Program-made: the position numbers and the translations under genes
Notes under the pieces: model-generated
The model's database searches: none
Told to the model about the DNA's origin: nothing
Seen by the model: the letters and a program-made list of their open reading frames with translations, nothing else
Shown here: piece by piece, positions 1-8,275 of the stretch
How the letters are laid out: each line of letters opens with the position of its first letter
How positions within the stretch are numbered: the stretch's first letter is position 1
Assembly (NCBI GenBank): GCA_017694955.1
Contig: JADIMC010000034.1
Location: 1-44,935 of the forward strand
Length of the DNA: 44,935 bases
Source of the DNA: Candidatus Limisoma faecipullorum
GTDB taxonomy: Bacteria; Bacteroidota; Bacteroidia; Bacteroidales; Muribaculaceae
Direction of reading: 5' to 3'

Positions 1-92
1 ACCAATCCGACGCGCCCCTTTTATTAAAAGAGCCGTATTTCCATTTCCTCCTTCCATTTAAGCATTTGCTCATAAGTCTTCCGCTTGAACAC
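1..92 (-). pseudogene. 5' end of a COG1373-like AAA ATPase gene, apparently frameshifted; runs off the left edge
   Basis: On the minus strand a GTG at 92-90 opens a frame reading MFKRKTYEQMLKWKEE, which resembles the N-terminus of the Bacteroidota AAA ATPases with a C-terminal DUF4143-like region. That frame then hits a stop near 26-24. The expected continuation, NTALLIKGARRIG, including the start of a Walker A region, is in another frame entered after the purine-rich stretch at about 57-42. A one-base indel there would explain it. Alternatively translation could restart at the ATG at 57-55, which follows directly on a stop codon in that frame. The rest of the gene lies outside the window, so whether it is dead cannot be judged. 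A promoter-like element lies upstream at 129-136. The family call rests on about 30 residues. Confidence 0.5.
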
Positions 93-128
93 TCTTTCTC
101 TCTTATTGAAAAACCTTGATTTCCACTG

Positions 129-136
129 CAAAACTA
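129..136 (-). promoter_or_regulatory. -7 element for the leftward ATPase gene
   Basis: Read on the minus strand this is TAGTTTTG, matching the Bacteroidota -7 consensus TAnnTTTG, about 37 bases before the GTG start. No clear TTG is seen at the -33 distance. The 33-bp tandem repeats lie directly upstream on this strand. Confidence 0.4.
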
Positions 137-140
137 ATAT

Positions 141-239
141 TTTTGTCGGAAAATGGAAAATGTTTTTGGCAGTTTTTGTCGGAAAATGGAAAATGTTTTT
201 GGCAGTTTTTGTCGGAAAATGGAAAATGTTTTTGGCTTT
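141..239. repeat. Three tandem copies of a 33-bp unit
   Basis: The unit begins around GTCGGAAAATGGAAAATG and recurs with a strict 33-base period (GTCGG at 145, 178 and 211). The copies are identical except where the last one ends. Because 33 is a multiple of three, open frames through it give a repeated 11-residue peptide, but no start or ribosome site supports translation. The array lies between the leftward ATPase gene and the rightward MATE gene, so an operator or array of protein-binding sites is possible. This is inference. Confidence 0.85.
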
Positions 240-255
240 TCCGTGTCATAATGCC

Positions 256-388
256 CGGCATAACAATTTCAAACAAGCTTGATTGTTCTGCGCTCAACTT
301 GCAGTATCTTTACATAAGACAGGCTGCGTTTCGGCATAACAATTTCAAACAAGTTTGATTGTTCTGCGCTCAACTTGCAGTATCTTTG
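256..388 (+). repeat. Direct repeat of about 56 bp carrying a duplicated promoter
   Basis: Bases 256-311 recur at 332-387 (period 76) with one visible difference, aagC versus aagT. Each copy ends in a -7 element. The downstream copy has TATCTTTG; the upstream copy has TATCTTTA, which loses the conserved final G. The duplication probably created a spare, weakened promoter. Confidence 0.8.
359..388 (+). promoter_or_regulatory. Promoter of the MATE gene
   Basis: TTG at 359-361, 19 bases, then TATCTTTG at 381-388, an excellent match to the Bacteroidota housekeeping consensus. Transcription would start near 395, giving a leader of about 16 bases before the ATG at 411. Confidence 0.7.
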
Positions 389-410
389 CAAAATCTTTAT
401 CCTACTGTGT

Positions 411-1751
411 ATGACAAAAGAAAACGTCACTTACAATAGCAAGAAAATCATAACAATAGCCTACCCCATTCTTATCAGCCTGCTAATGGAGCAGATGATA
501 GGACTGACCGACACGGCATTCATGGGACGCGTCGGCGAGGTTGAGCTTGGTGCCACCGCCATAGCCGGAGTGTATTATATGGTTATTTTCATGGTGGGGC
601 TCGGATTCAGCGTGGGAGCCCAGATACTCATCGGACGGCGAAACGGCGAAGGGAACTACCGTGCGATAGGACGGGTGTTCTACCAGGGTGCATTTTTCCT
701 GCTGGGGCTTGCCGCCGTGCTGTTCACTCTATCGCAAATATTCTCCAACGAGATACTTTCCGCCATGATTTCCTCGCCAAACGTATTGCTGAAGGCCGAG
801 GAATATATGGAATGGCGCGTATATGGCTTTTTCTTCTCGTTCATGGCAGCTATGTTCCGCGCGTTTTTTGTCGGCACCACGCAGACAAAAACACTGACAC
901 TCAACTCCGTAGTGATGGTAGTGTCGAATGTGGTGTTCAACTACATCCTGATTTTCGGCAAATTCGGATGCCCGGCATTCGGAATAGCCGGAGCGGCAAT
1001 GGGCTCATCGCTTGCCGAATTGGTGTCGCTGATATTTTTCATAGTCTATACACGCAGCCGCATCGACTACCGCAAATACGGACTCGACAAGGTGGAGAAG
1101 CCCGACCTCCGCGAGCTACGCAAGATTCTCGGCATTTCGTCGTGGATAATGGTACAGAATCTGATTTCCATGTCAACATGGTTCATATTCTTCGTATATA
1201 TAGAGCATCTTGGCGAGCGCGAGCTTGCGATAACCAACATAGTGCGCAGCCTGTCCGGATTCCTGTTTATGATAGTGCTCGCCTTTGCTTCGACTTGCAG
1301 TTCGGTGGTAAGCAATCTGATCGGAGCCGGCGAAGAAAACCAGGTAATGGCAGTCATACGCCGCCACGTAAGAATCACTTATGCGATAGTGCTGCCTATT
1401 GCCTTGCTGATGTCGGTACTGCCAAAACTGTTTCTCGCCATCTACACCGACATACCCGACCTTATCGACGCTTCGGTAGCATCGGTTTGGGTGATGTGCT
1501 CTGCCTATCTGCTGATTGTTCCATCCAACATTTATTTCCAAAGCGTATCCGGAACAGGAAACACAAAAACAGCCTTCGGACTGGAAATGATGGCATTGGT
1601 GATATATGTGGCATACATCACAGTAACCATATTGATTATGCGTGTGGACGTAGCCATCGCCTGGTCGGCCGAGGCTGTTTACGCCGTCATAATGTTCCTG
1701 CTCGGCTACCGTTATATGAAAAGCGGCAAATGGGTGGGACGCAGCATCTGA
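411..1751 (+). CDS. MATE family multidrug/sodium exporter
   Basis: Predicted 446-residue inner-membrane protein with about twelve hydrophobic segments, the usual MATE length. The N-terminal half carries the typical pattern around LMEQMIGLTDTAFMGRVG (first helix pair) and the pseudo-repeat of six plus six helices is recognisable. Members export cationic drugs or metabolites driven by a sodium or proton gradient; the substrate here cannot be read from sequence. The start is the ATG at 411. An in-frame TTG at 375 lies inside the promoter and would be untranslated. The gene is monocistronic: the next gene is convergent and ends four bases away. Confidence 0.92.
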   Translation: MTKENVTYNSKKIITIAYPILISLLMEQMIGLTDTAFMGRVGEVELGATAIAGVYYMVIFMVGLGFSVGAQILIGRRNGEGNYRAIGRVFYQGAFFLLGLAAVLFTLSQIFSNEILSAMISSPNVLLKAEEYMEWRVYGFFFSFMAAMFRAFFVGTTQTKTLTLNSVVMVVSNVVFNYILIFGKFGCPAFGIAGAAMGSSLAELVSLIFFIVYTRSRIDYRKYGLDKVEKPDLRELRKILGISSWIMVQNLISMSTWFIFFVYIEHLGERELAITNIVRSLSGFLFMIVLAFASTCSSVVSNLIGAGEENQVMAVIRRHVRITYAIVLPIALLMSVLPKLFLAIYTDIPDLIDASVASVWVMCSAYLLIVPSNIYFQSVSGTGNTKTAFGLEMMALVIYVAYITVTILIMRVDVAIAWSAEAVYAVIMFLLGYRYMKSGKWVGRSI

Positions 1752-1755
1752 CACA

Positions 1756-2601
1756 TCACTGCCTGCCGACACGATGCGCCACATCGGCTTCAATCCAGCG
1801 CGCCACACAATCGTTGTTATTGTTATCGGCTATGCAATCAGCCACAGCGAGCACTTCTTTCGAAGCATTCTCCGGAGCGACAAACAAGTCGGCGACAGAG
1901 CGCATCGACAAATCATTAGGACTGTCGCCAAACACCACAACACGTGTCGCCCCCACATCATCGGCCAGCCGCTTCACGGCAGCCGCTTTCGACACGCCCT
2001 CCGCCATTACTTCCAGAAAGCCTGTCGCAGGGTCGAAAATGTCGTGATAACACGTCATCGAGCACGGCAGCCGTCTTTGAGCCTCGGCATACGCCGCTGC
2101 CACTTGCCTGTAAGGAGCTGCTGAAAACAGCAGCATCGTGCGGTCCGCCACCCCGGCAGGCAACGTGTCGGATATGACAAAACGTTTATAAGGGGTGCCT
2201 GTTCGCTGACGCATAAAATTGCGCTCATAACCGTTCATCGCAACAGCATGCCATACCTCAAGAATACTGTCGCTGTCGTTGTATGTATAAAGGAACGGGC
2301 TTATACCGTTGCGGCGGCACACATCGAGCAGATACTCAGCCCTTTCCGGCTTCATATAGCGACGGTTTATCAATCCGTCTTTCCACATAGCAGCACCAGT
2401 CATCACTATATAGGGCAATATGGTCTCCACACCGGAAAGCAGACGCACCACCGTGGCAGGAGTACGTGCCGTTGCCACGGTAAACAATATGCCGTCCTCC
2501 TTTATAAGGCGGTTTAACAGCATCCGCGATGATTCAGACACTTCCGAATTACGGTTGAGCAACGTACCATCGAGGTCGGAAACATAGAGAGTCTTTTCCA
2601 T
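1756..2601 (-). CDS. HAD superfamily Cof-type phosphatase
   Basis: Predicted 281-residue cytoplasmic phosphohydrolase of the Cof/IIB group. Motif I is DLDGT at residues 9-13, with Asp9 the expected nucleophile and Asp11 the acid/base. A large cap domain follows (about 85-190), and motif IV GDSPND near the C-terminus binds magnesium. Relatives dephosphorylate sugar phosphates, flavin precursors or pyridoxal phosphate; no specific substrate is indicated. The start lies four bases after the tatC stop, so it is probably the last gene of a tatA-tatC-HAD transcript. A link to the Tat system is not implied by this alone. Confidence 0.88.
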   Translation of the reverse strand: MEKTLYVSDLDGTLLNRNSEVSESSRMLLNRLIKEDGILFTVATARTPATVVRLLSGVETILPYIVMTGAAMWKDGLINRRYMKPERAEYLLDVCRRNGISPFLYTYNDSDSILEVWHAVAMNGYERNFMRQRTGTPYKRFVISDTLPAGVADRTMLLFSAAPYRQVAAAYAEAQRRLPCSMTCYHDIFDPATGFLEVMAEGVSKAAAVKRLADDVGATRVVVFGDSPNDLSMRSVADLFVAPENASKEVLAVADCIADNNNNDCVARWIEADVAHRVGRQ

Positions 2602-2605
2602 AAGG

Positions 2606-3391
2606 TCATTTTTTCACAATTAACGCGCTCAGCTCATAAAGCAGGTATAGCGGAAGAAACACTATCGAGAGTGTGAACGGGTCGCCTGTCGGGGTGATTA
2701 TTGCAGCAAGAATGAGCAGCACCACAATGGCGTGGCGGCGATAACGGCGGAAAAACGCGCGATGGAGAATCCCGGTCGCCGACAGTGTCCACGCAAGCAG
2801 CGGCAATTCGAAGACAAGCCCCAACACAAGATGCATCGTCGTGAAATTCGACATATATGAGTCAAGCGACAGCATATTGCTTATCGACGAGCTTATTTGA
2901 TACTCATAGAGAAATCTTAAAGTCACTGGGAATATTACAAAATAGCACACGGCAACCCCCACATAGAACATCCCTGTCCCGAGCAGGAACGCCGTGCGTG
3001 CGCCACGCTTCTCCTTTTCATACAAAGCAGGGCTGATGAAACCCCATAAAAAATAGAGTATGAAAGGGCAGGCGCACACCAAAGCAAGCCAGAAAGATGT
3101 GCTGATATGCGTAAAGAATTGTGATGCAAGCCCTGTGTTTATGATTTTCACTTCGAACCCGTCCGTGCTGAACTGAGGCAACAGCGGGATACCGTCCGTG
3201 ATTTTGGCAAACAGCTTGTAAAGGGCGAAATCGCCGTGACACGGCCCGAATATCACACGGTCGAAAATATCGGGCATATATATGAACAGCACTACCGTGA
3301 ACAGGGCAAGCACGGCAACCATCTTGAACAGCACCTTCCTCAGGTCGTCAAGATGTCCCCAGAACGTCTTCTCGTTACTGTCGCCCGGCAT
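2606..3391 (-). CDS. tatC: Twin-arginine translocase subunit TatC
   Basis: Predicted 261-residue inner-membrane protein with six hydrophobic segments, the core receptor of the Tat pathway that binds twin-arginine signal peptides of folded cargo. The N-terminal signature HLDDLR corresponds to the usual HLEELR contact region. The proline-bearing segment PFILYFLWGFISPALY and the run FELPLLAWTLS are typical of the family. The periplasmic loop around residues 45-80 is longer than in short TatC proteins, as is common in Bacteroidota. Its ATG overlaps the tatA stop by one base (TAATG), indicating translational coupling. Confidence 0.95.
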   Translation of the reverse strand: MPGDSNEKTFWGHLDDLRKVLFKMVAVLALFTVVLFIYMPDIFDRVIFGPCHGDFALYKLFAKITDGIPLLPQFSTDGFEVKIINTGLASQFFTHISTSFWLALVCACPFILYFLWGFISPALYEKEKRGARTAFLLGTGMFYVGVAVCYFVIFPVTLRFLYEYQISSSISNMLSLDSYMSNFTTMHLVLGLVFELPLLAWTLSATGILHRAFFRRYRRHAIVVLLILAAIITPTGDPFTLSIVFLPLYLLYELSALIVKK

Positions 3392-3612
3392 TATTTATTT
3401 TCCTTTGTCTCCTTTTCCGACTCCACAGGTTTATTGATTTCCTCTTTCACATCGTTGACTCCATCCTTGAAACTGCGCACGCCTTTTCCAAGACCTTTCA
3501 TCAACTCAGGAATTTTCTTGCCGCCGAACAGCAACAATATTACTATCGCAATGATTATTATCTCACCTGTCCCGAGATTGAATATACCTGGAATTAATAA
3601 CAAAGTACCCAT
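3391..3612 (-). CDS. tatA: Sec-independent translocase subunit TatA
   Basis: Predicted 73-residue protein with an N-terminal membrane helix (about residues 13-31, rich in Ile and Leu), the hinge FGGKKIPEL and an amphipathic helix [13 protein letters not shown], then a charged tail. This is the pore-forming component that assembles around TatC. No separate tatB is seen; Bacteroidota often use a TatA-type protein alone. A strong promoter lies at 3639-3669 within the end of polA, so it can be transcribed independently of polA. It is the first gene of the tatA-tatC-HAD unit. Confidence 0.94.
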   Translation of the reverse strand: MGTLLLIPGIFNLGTGEIIIIAIVILLLFGGKKIPELMKGLGKGVRSFKDGVNDVKEEINKPVESEKETKENK

Positions 3613-3638
3613 ATAAATTTAATGATTTTTCGTTTTTA

Positions 3639-3669
3639 CAAAGTTAAGACAATTTACCCTATCTGCCAA
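3639..3669 (-). promoter_or_regulatory. Promoter of the tatA-tatC-HAD unit
   Basis: On the minus strand: TTG at 3669-3667, 20 bases, TAACTTTG at 3646-3639. Start of transcription would be about 20 bases before the tatA ATG. It lies between the polA stop codon and tatA. Confidence 0.65.
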
Positions 3670-3674
3670 AACAA

Positions 3675-6437
3675 TCAATGGGCGGCAAGCCAATTCTCCC
3701 CTGTTCCACAATCGGCTATCAGCGGTACAATTGATTTATATGCGCCTTCCATCTCCTCCTTCACAATACGCTTCACCACATCGAGCTCATCTGGAACGAC
3801 ATCGAAGTCGAGCTCGTCGTGCACCTGTATAATCATCTTCGAGCGCAGCCCTTCCGCCTTGAAACGGTTGAATATCCTCACCATAGCAATCTTTATGATG
3901 TCGGCGGCAGTACCTTGTATCGGCGCATTGATGGCATTGCGCTCGGCATATCCCCGCACTACGGCATTGCGTGAATTGATGTCGGGAATAAGTCTGCGCC
4001 TTCCGAAAAGCGTGGTCACATAGCCAGTCTCGCGTGTATGCTCGATACTCTTGTCCATAAACCCCTTTACTTCAGGAAATGTCTGGAAATAACCTTCAAT
4101 GATGCTTTTTGCCTCCGCCCGCGATATTTGCAGACGCTCGCTCAGTCCGAATGCCGAAATTCCATAAATCATTCCGAAATTGGCAGTCTTTGCCTTGCGC
4201 CGCTGGTCATCCGTTACCGCCGAGATATCCTCATGGAAAATCTTTGCGGCAGTGGCACGATGTATGTCCTCCCCTGCAAGGAACGCATCCACCATTGCCT
4301 TGTCCTTGCTGGCATTGGCTACTATGCGCAGCTCAATCTGGGAATAATCGGCAGAAAAGAACACATTGCCCTTGCTTGGGATGAACGCCTTACGTATTTC
4401 GCGCCCCTCTTCATTGCGGATAGGGATATTCTGCAAATTGGGATTTGCCGATGAAAGCCGTCCTGTGGCCGTCACTGTCTGGTTGAATGTTGTGTGGATT
4501 TTCCCGGTTTCCGGATTTATCAGCTCCGGAAGGGCATTGACATAGGTAGAAAGCAATTTCCTCAGTTTTCGGAATTCAAGAATCTTTCCAACGAGCGGAT
4601 GCCGCGACGTGAGTTTTTCAAGCACATCTTCCGTAGTGGAATACTGTCCGCGCCCGGTCTTTTTTGCCTTTTCATCTATTTTAAGCCGGTCAAACAACAC
4701 TTCACCAACTTGTGCCGGCGAACTCACATTAAATTCCATACCGGCAAGCTCGAAACATTCATTCTCAATGACGTTCATTTTTCCCGTAAGCATTTGCGAA
4801 TACGACCGCAATGTCGGCAAATCGATGGTCACACCTGTCATTTCCATATCTGCCAGCACCTCCGTGAGCGGAAATTCCATATCATTGAGCAAATGCTGCA
4901 TATTGTTCTTTTCCAATTGCTCCTCAAGCACAGGATACAACAACAAATTAGCACGTGCGCGGCTGCACGCTATATTGCAATATTCACTTGCAGGAAGGGT
5001 CACAGGGTCAAATTTCGACTTAACCGCCCCTTGCGGCGCTTCAGCAACAGGCAATGCCTCCTGAAGATAGATTTCAGACAACCTCTCGACAGAATGTCCC
5101 ATCTCCGGCTGCAAAAGATAATGGGCAATTGCATTGTCGTAGAACGGACGCTGGAAATTCACACCCATTCTGCGCAGCACAATCATCGAGTGCTTCAAGT
5201 CGCTACCTATTTTCAACGTTCCGCTTTCAAACAGCGCTTTCACCAGCGACATCGCCTCCTCACGCGCAGCACCATTGTCAGGCAACGGGAAATAACATAC
5301 CGAGCTTCCATCAGTTGCTATCGCCACACCTTTAAGCTTCGAACGCATAGCCTCTTTGCCGGTAGCGGCAACAAACACACCACATCTACCCTCAGCCAAC
5401 GCATTGTCGATCCGCTTCTTGAATTCCGTAGCATCGGCAATATGGAAAGAACCGGCCGGCGCTTGTTTCATATAGCTGCCATCAGGCTCCTGCTCCATCA
5501 GATCGTCGAACAAGGAAGGCATTGCAACAGTTTTCGGCGTTTTTGCCACTTTTTGCACCTGTTCTTCTTTTAAGACACGTTTCAGCAACGAGCGGAATTC
5601 CAGCTCCTCGAATATCGGACGTATGGCCGCCGCGTCGATTTCCTTACGTTCCATCTTTTTCTCGTCAAATTCCACCGGCGCGTCTGTGCGTATGGTAGCG
5701 AGTTTTTTCGAGAACAGGATATTGTCGATATTTGCTTCCACCCTGTCTTTCAGCGAGCCTTTCAATTTACCGGTATTGGCGATGAGATTTTCCACTGACC
5801 CGAATTCCATAACAAGCTTTGATGCGGTTTTCTCACCCACACCGGGACATCCGGCAATGTTGTCAACCTTGTCGCCCATCAGCGCAAGCATATCAATCAA
5901 CTGTCGCGGATGTTCTATGCCATACAGATTGCATATTTCTTCCGCACCACGTACCTCCGCATCCTGTCCTTTGTAACCGGGACGATAAATCTTTATCCCA
6001 TCACCTACAAGCTGACCTAAATCCTTGTCAGGCGACATTATATAAGTAGAAAAGCCATATCCGCGACTTTTAACGGCAAGCGTGCCTATCACGTCATCCG
6101 CCTCGAAACCGTCAACTTCCATAATGGGTATGCGGTAAGCTTCAATAATCTTTTTAATATAGGGTATGGCAATTTTTATGTCTTCCGGAGTAGCCTCGCG
6201 CCCGGCTTTATAATCCGGGAACATTTCGTGGCGGAAAGTCTTTCCTGCAGGATCGAAACACACGGCGATATGCGTCGGCGACTCTTTCTTCAAGATTTCC
6301 TCAAGGGTGTTGACGAATCCAAAAATTGCCGATGTATTCAATCCCTTCGAGGTGAACCGTGCTGAATATTTCATTGCGTGGTACGCGCGGAATATCAACG
6401 CATATGCATCAAGCAGAAACAATTTTTTTCCTTCCAT
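3675..6437 (-). CDS. polA: DNA polymerase I, with a proofreading domain that looks inactive
   Basis: Predicted 920 residues. Order: 5'-3' exonuclease (about 1-290; LDAYALIFRAYHAM, EADD, GDKVDNIAGCPGVGEKTA), 3'-5' exonuclease-like region (about 325-510) and family A polymerase. Polymerase motifs are intact: A, DYSQIELR near 697; B, KTANFGMIYG near 755; C, VHDE near 870. It fills gaps in repair and removes Okazaki RNA primers. In the middle domain, the stretch aligning with FDTET reads FVAAT, the second motif reads GSDLKHS, and the third reads YCNIACSRAR, so the expected metal-binding acids appear lost. The start is the ATG at 6437; an in-frame start 15 codons upstream would add an unconserved hydrophobic piece. 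Confidence 0.95.
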   Translation of the reverse strand: MEGKKLFLLDAYALIFRAYHAMKYSARFTSKGLNTSAIFGFVNTLEEILKKESPTHIAVCFDPAGKTFRHEMFPDYKAGREATPEDIKIAIPYIKKIIEAYRIPIMEVDGFEADDVIGTLAVKSRGYGFSTYIMSPDKDLGQLVGDGIKIYRPGYKGQDAEVRGAEEICNLYGIEHPRQLIDMLALMGDKVDNIAGCPGVGEKTASKLVMEFGSVENLIANTGKLKGSLKDRVEANIDNILFSKKLATIRTDAPVEFDEKKMERKEIDAAAIRPIFEELEFRSLLKRVLKEEQVQKVAKTPKTVAMPSLFDDLMEQEPDGSYMKQAPAGSFHIADATEFKKRIDNALAEGRCGVFVAATGKEAMRSKLKGVAIATDGSSVCYFPLPDNGAAREEAMSLVKALFESGTLKIGSDLKHSMIVLRRMGVNFQRPFYDNAIAHYLLQPEMGHSVERLSEIYLQEALPVAEAPQGAVKSKFDPVTLPASEYCNIACSRARANLLLYPVLEEQLEKNNMQHLLNDMEFPLTEVLADMEMTGVTIDLPTLRSYSQMLTGKMNVIENECFELAGMEFNVSSPAQVGEVLFDRLKIDEKAKKTGRGQYSTTEDVLEKLTSRHPLVGKILEFRKLRKLLSTYVNALPELINPETGKIHTTFNQTVTATGRLSSANPNLQNIPIRNEEGREIRKAFIPSKGNVFFSADYSQIELRIVANASKDKAMVDAFLAGEDIHRATAAKIFHEDISAVTDDQRRKAKTANFGMIYGISAFGLSERLQISRAEAKSIIEGYFQTFPEVKGFMDKSIEHTRETGYVTTLFGRRRLIPDINSRNAVVRGYAERNAINAPIQGTAADIIKIAMVRIFNRFKAEGLRSKMIIQVHDELDFDVVPDELDVVKRIVKEEMEGAYKSIVPLIADCGTGENWLAAH

Positions 6438-6527
6438 ATACAATACCGGGGCAACCGGAAAAACATAAAATAAATTAAGCAATCAATAATTCGCCCGTGA
6501 AATTACAACAAACGGGCAATTATTTAT

Positions 6528-6535
6528 TAATTTTG
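6528..6535 (+). promoter_or_regulatory. -7 element of the polyprenyl synthase gene
   Basis: TAATTTTG, 18 bases before the ATG at 6554, in the intergenic region divergent from polA. No good TTG is seen at the expected distance, so this is a partial match. Confidence 0.4.
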
Positions 6536-6553
6536 TGCCTTAAAAATCGTTGT

Positions 6554-7528
6554 ATGACGAAATTTGATGAAATAAAGGAATCCATATCCCCGGAGTTATC
6601 CAGGCTGAACGAAATCATATCGTCCTCATTGAACAGCAACAGCGACCTGCTCAATGAAATAGTGGCTACATATCTTAAGACAAAAGGGAAACAGATTCGC
6701 CCGATAATAGTAATTCTAAGTGCCAAATTCTTTTCAAACATAAATGAAGAAACGCTCCATGCCGCGGCATCAATCGAGCTGCTTCACAATGCATCGTTGA
6801 TTCACGACGATGTGGTTGACGAAACAAAAAAACGACGCGGCAATCCAACCATCAACAGCGTATGGGACAACCACATAGCTGTGCTCGTAGGCGATTTTTT
6901 CGTGTCGAATGCCCTTTCGTGCGCAATAGCCGCCGGCGATATGCGCGTGATAAGCACCGTTTCGAAGCTTGGCAAGGAACTTTCCACTGGAGAGCTCGAC
7001 CAAATCGACATTGCAAAACACCATAGCATTACGGAAGACAACTATTACCATATAATCGGGAAAAAGACAGCTTCTCTCTTCAGAAGTTGCGTGCAAGTCG
7101 GAGGATACACGGCAAAAGCACCTCAACAGGATATCGACAACCTTGCCCGATTCGTCGAGCTGCTCGGTTTATGCTTCCAGATAAAAGATGATATCTTCGA
7201 CTATTTCAGCGATGCGGAAGTAGGAAAACCAACGGGCAACGACTTACGTGAAGGGAAAGTCACATTGCCTCTAATCTATGCGCTTTCTAAAAAAGAATCG
7301 CCGTTGCACGAAGAAATGAAAAGTATCGTGATGCAGGATGTGCTTACCAATGCCGAAATAGAACGCCTTATCGAATTTGCAAAAAACGAGGGAGGCATAG
7401 AGTACGCTTATTCTTCAATGGAACGGTTAAAGGACGAGGCTTGCAAGCTGATTTCCCATTATCCCGACAGCGATGCCAAGAAGGCTTTCATCAATCTTTT
7501 CGACTTTATAATCAAGCGGCATAACTGA
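6554..7528 (+). CDS. Long-chain polyprenyl diphosphate synthase
   Basis: Predicted 324-residue all-helical trans-isoprenyl diphosphate synthase. The first aspartate-rich motif is in LIHDDVVDE and the second in FQIKDDIFDYF; KGKQIRP near the N-terminus and GNPTIN are also family hallmarks. It condenses isopentenyl diphosphate units onto an allylic primer. The small residues before the first Asp motif and the single-protein layout fit a synthase for the menaquinone side chain, but chain length cannot be set from sequence. The start is the ATG at 6554 rather than an in-frame ATG at 6497, because the region between contains the -7 element. rnhB follows after 79 bases. Confidence 0.92.
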   Translation: MTKFDEIKESISPELSRLNEIISSSLNSNSDLLNEIVATYLKTKGKQIRPIIVILSAKFFSNINEETLHAAASIELLHNASLIHDDVVDETKKRRGNPTINSVWDNHIAVLVGDFFVSNALSCAIAAGDMRVISTVSKLGKELSTGELDQIDIAKHHSITEDNYYHIIGKKTASLFRSCVQVGGYTAKAPQQDIDNLARFVELLGLCFQIKDDIFDYFSDAEVGKPTGNDLREGKVTLPLIYALSKKESPLHEEMKSIVMQDVLTNAEIERLIEFAKNEGGIEYAYSSMERLKDEACKLISHYPDSDAKKAFINLFDFIIKRHN

Positions 7529-7607
7529 TAAATAGACAGTCGGGAAAACAAAGTGCCAAAGCATACAACTTTAACACGCCCCTCTCAAAGTCACTTCTCA
7601 TAGCCTT

Positions 7608-8204
7608 ATGTTGCAGCAATATCTTAAATATGGCCGGCTTGAAGCCGGATGTGATGAAGCAGGCAGGGGATGTCTGGCAGGTCCGGTTTTTGCGGCTGCC
7701 GTTATTTTACCAGAAAACTATGTTGACGAATATCTGAATGATTCCAAAAAGCTCAGCGAACATCAACGCGACAAATTGCGTCCGACAATAGAGCGCGATG
7801 CCCTTGCCTGGGCGGTAGGAATAGTCACACCACAAGAAATTGACCGCATCAACATTCTCAACGCTTCGTTCCTTGCCATGCACCGCGCCATTGCCGCCTT
7901 GACCGTAAAACCAGAATTCCTGCTTATCGACGGCAACCGTTTCAAGCCCTATCCCGGAATACAGCACACATGCATTGTTAAAGGTGACGGAAAGATGATG
8001 AGCATAGCCGCTGCCTCTATACTTGCCAAGACTCATCGTGACGAGTATATGCGCCGGATAGCCGCTGAATACCCGCAATACGGATGGGATGTGAATAAAG
8101 GCTATCCCACAAAGTCGCACCGTGAAGCGATTGCCAGCTTCGGAGCGTCACCCTATCACCGCCGCTCGTTCCGGCTTCTCGACACACAACTCTCGCTTTT
8201 CTGA
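7608..8204 (+). CDS. rnhB: Ribonuclease HII
   Basis: Predicted 198-residue cytoplasmic enzyme that nicks the RNA strand of RNA/DNA hybrids and removes single ribonucleotides from DNA. The N-terminal motif [14 protein letters not shown] supplies Asp16 and Glu17, and LLIDGN supplies Asp108; DSKKLS and the AKTHRDEYM helix are also characteristic. Length is normal for type 2 RNase H. It follows the polyprenyl synthase in the same direction, and a stable hairpin at 8235-8269 lies between it and convergent panB. Confidence 0.95.
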   Translation: MLQQYLKYGRLEAGCDEAGRGCLAGPVFAAAVILPENYVDEYLNDSKKLSEHQRDKLRPTIERDALAWAVGIVTPQEIDRINILNASFLAMHRAIAALTVKPEFLLIDGNRFKPYPGIQHTCIVKGDGKMMSIAAASILAKTHRDEYMRRIAAEYPQYGWDVNKGYPTKSHREAIASFGASPYHRRSFRLLDTQLSLF

Positions 8205-8234
8205 ATTATCGTGACAAAAAACAGCAATAAAACA

Positions 8235-8269
8235 ATTGTCTCCCCCGCCTGAACTGCAGAGGAGACAAT
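8235..8269. terminator. Hairpin between convergent rnhB and panB
   Basis: ATTGTCTCC at 8235-8243 pairs perfectly with GGAGACAAT at 8261-8269 around a 17-base loop. There is no long T run on either side, so termination is inferred from its place between two convergent stop codons. Confidence 0.55.
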
Positions 8270-8275
8270 CAATCA

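Noticed and set aside
141..239. CRISPR array
   Set aside because: The copies are directly adjacent with no unique spacers, and no cas genes are present.
85..282. Small protein with an 11-residue tandem repeat
   Set aside because: All three frames stay open only because the 33-bp unit is a multiple of three; no ribosome site or promoter in the right place.
812..2047. Long open frame of 411 codons on the plus strand
   Set aside because: It is a shadow of the MATE gene and the opposite strand of the HAD gene, both well supported; its translation is rich in Arg/His/Ser and matches no family.
4494..5573. Open frame of 359 codons inside polA, opposite strand
   Set aside because: Antisense shadow of polA; no start signal or recognisable domain.
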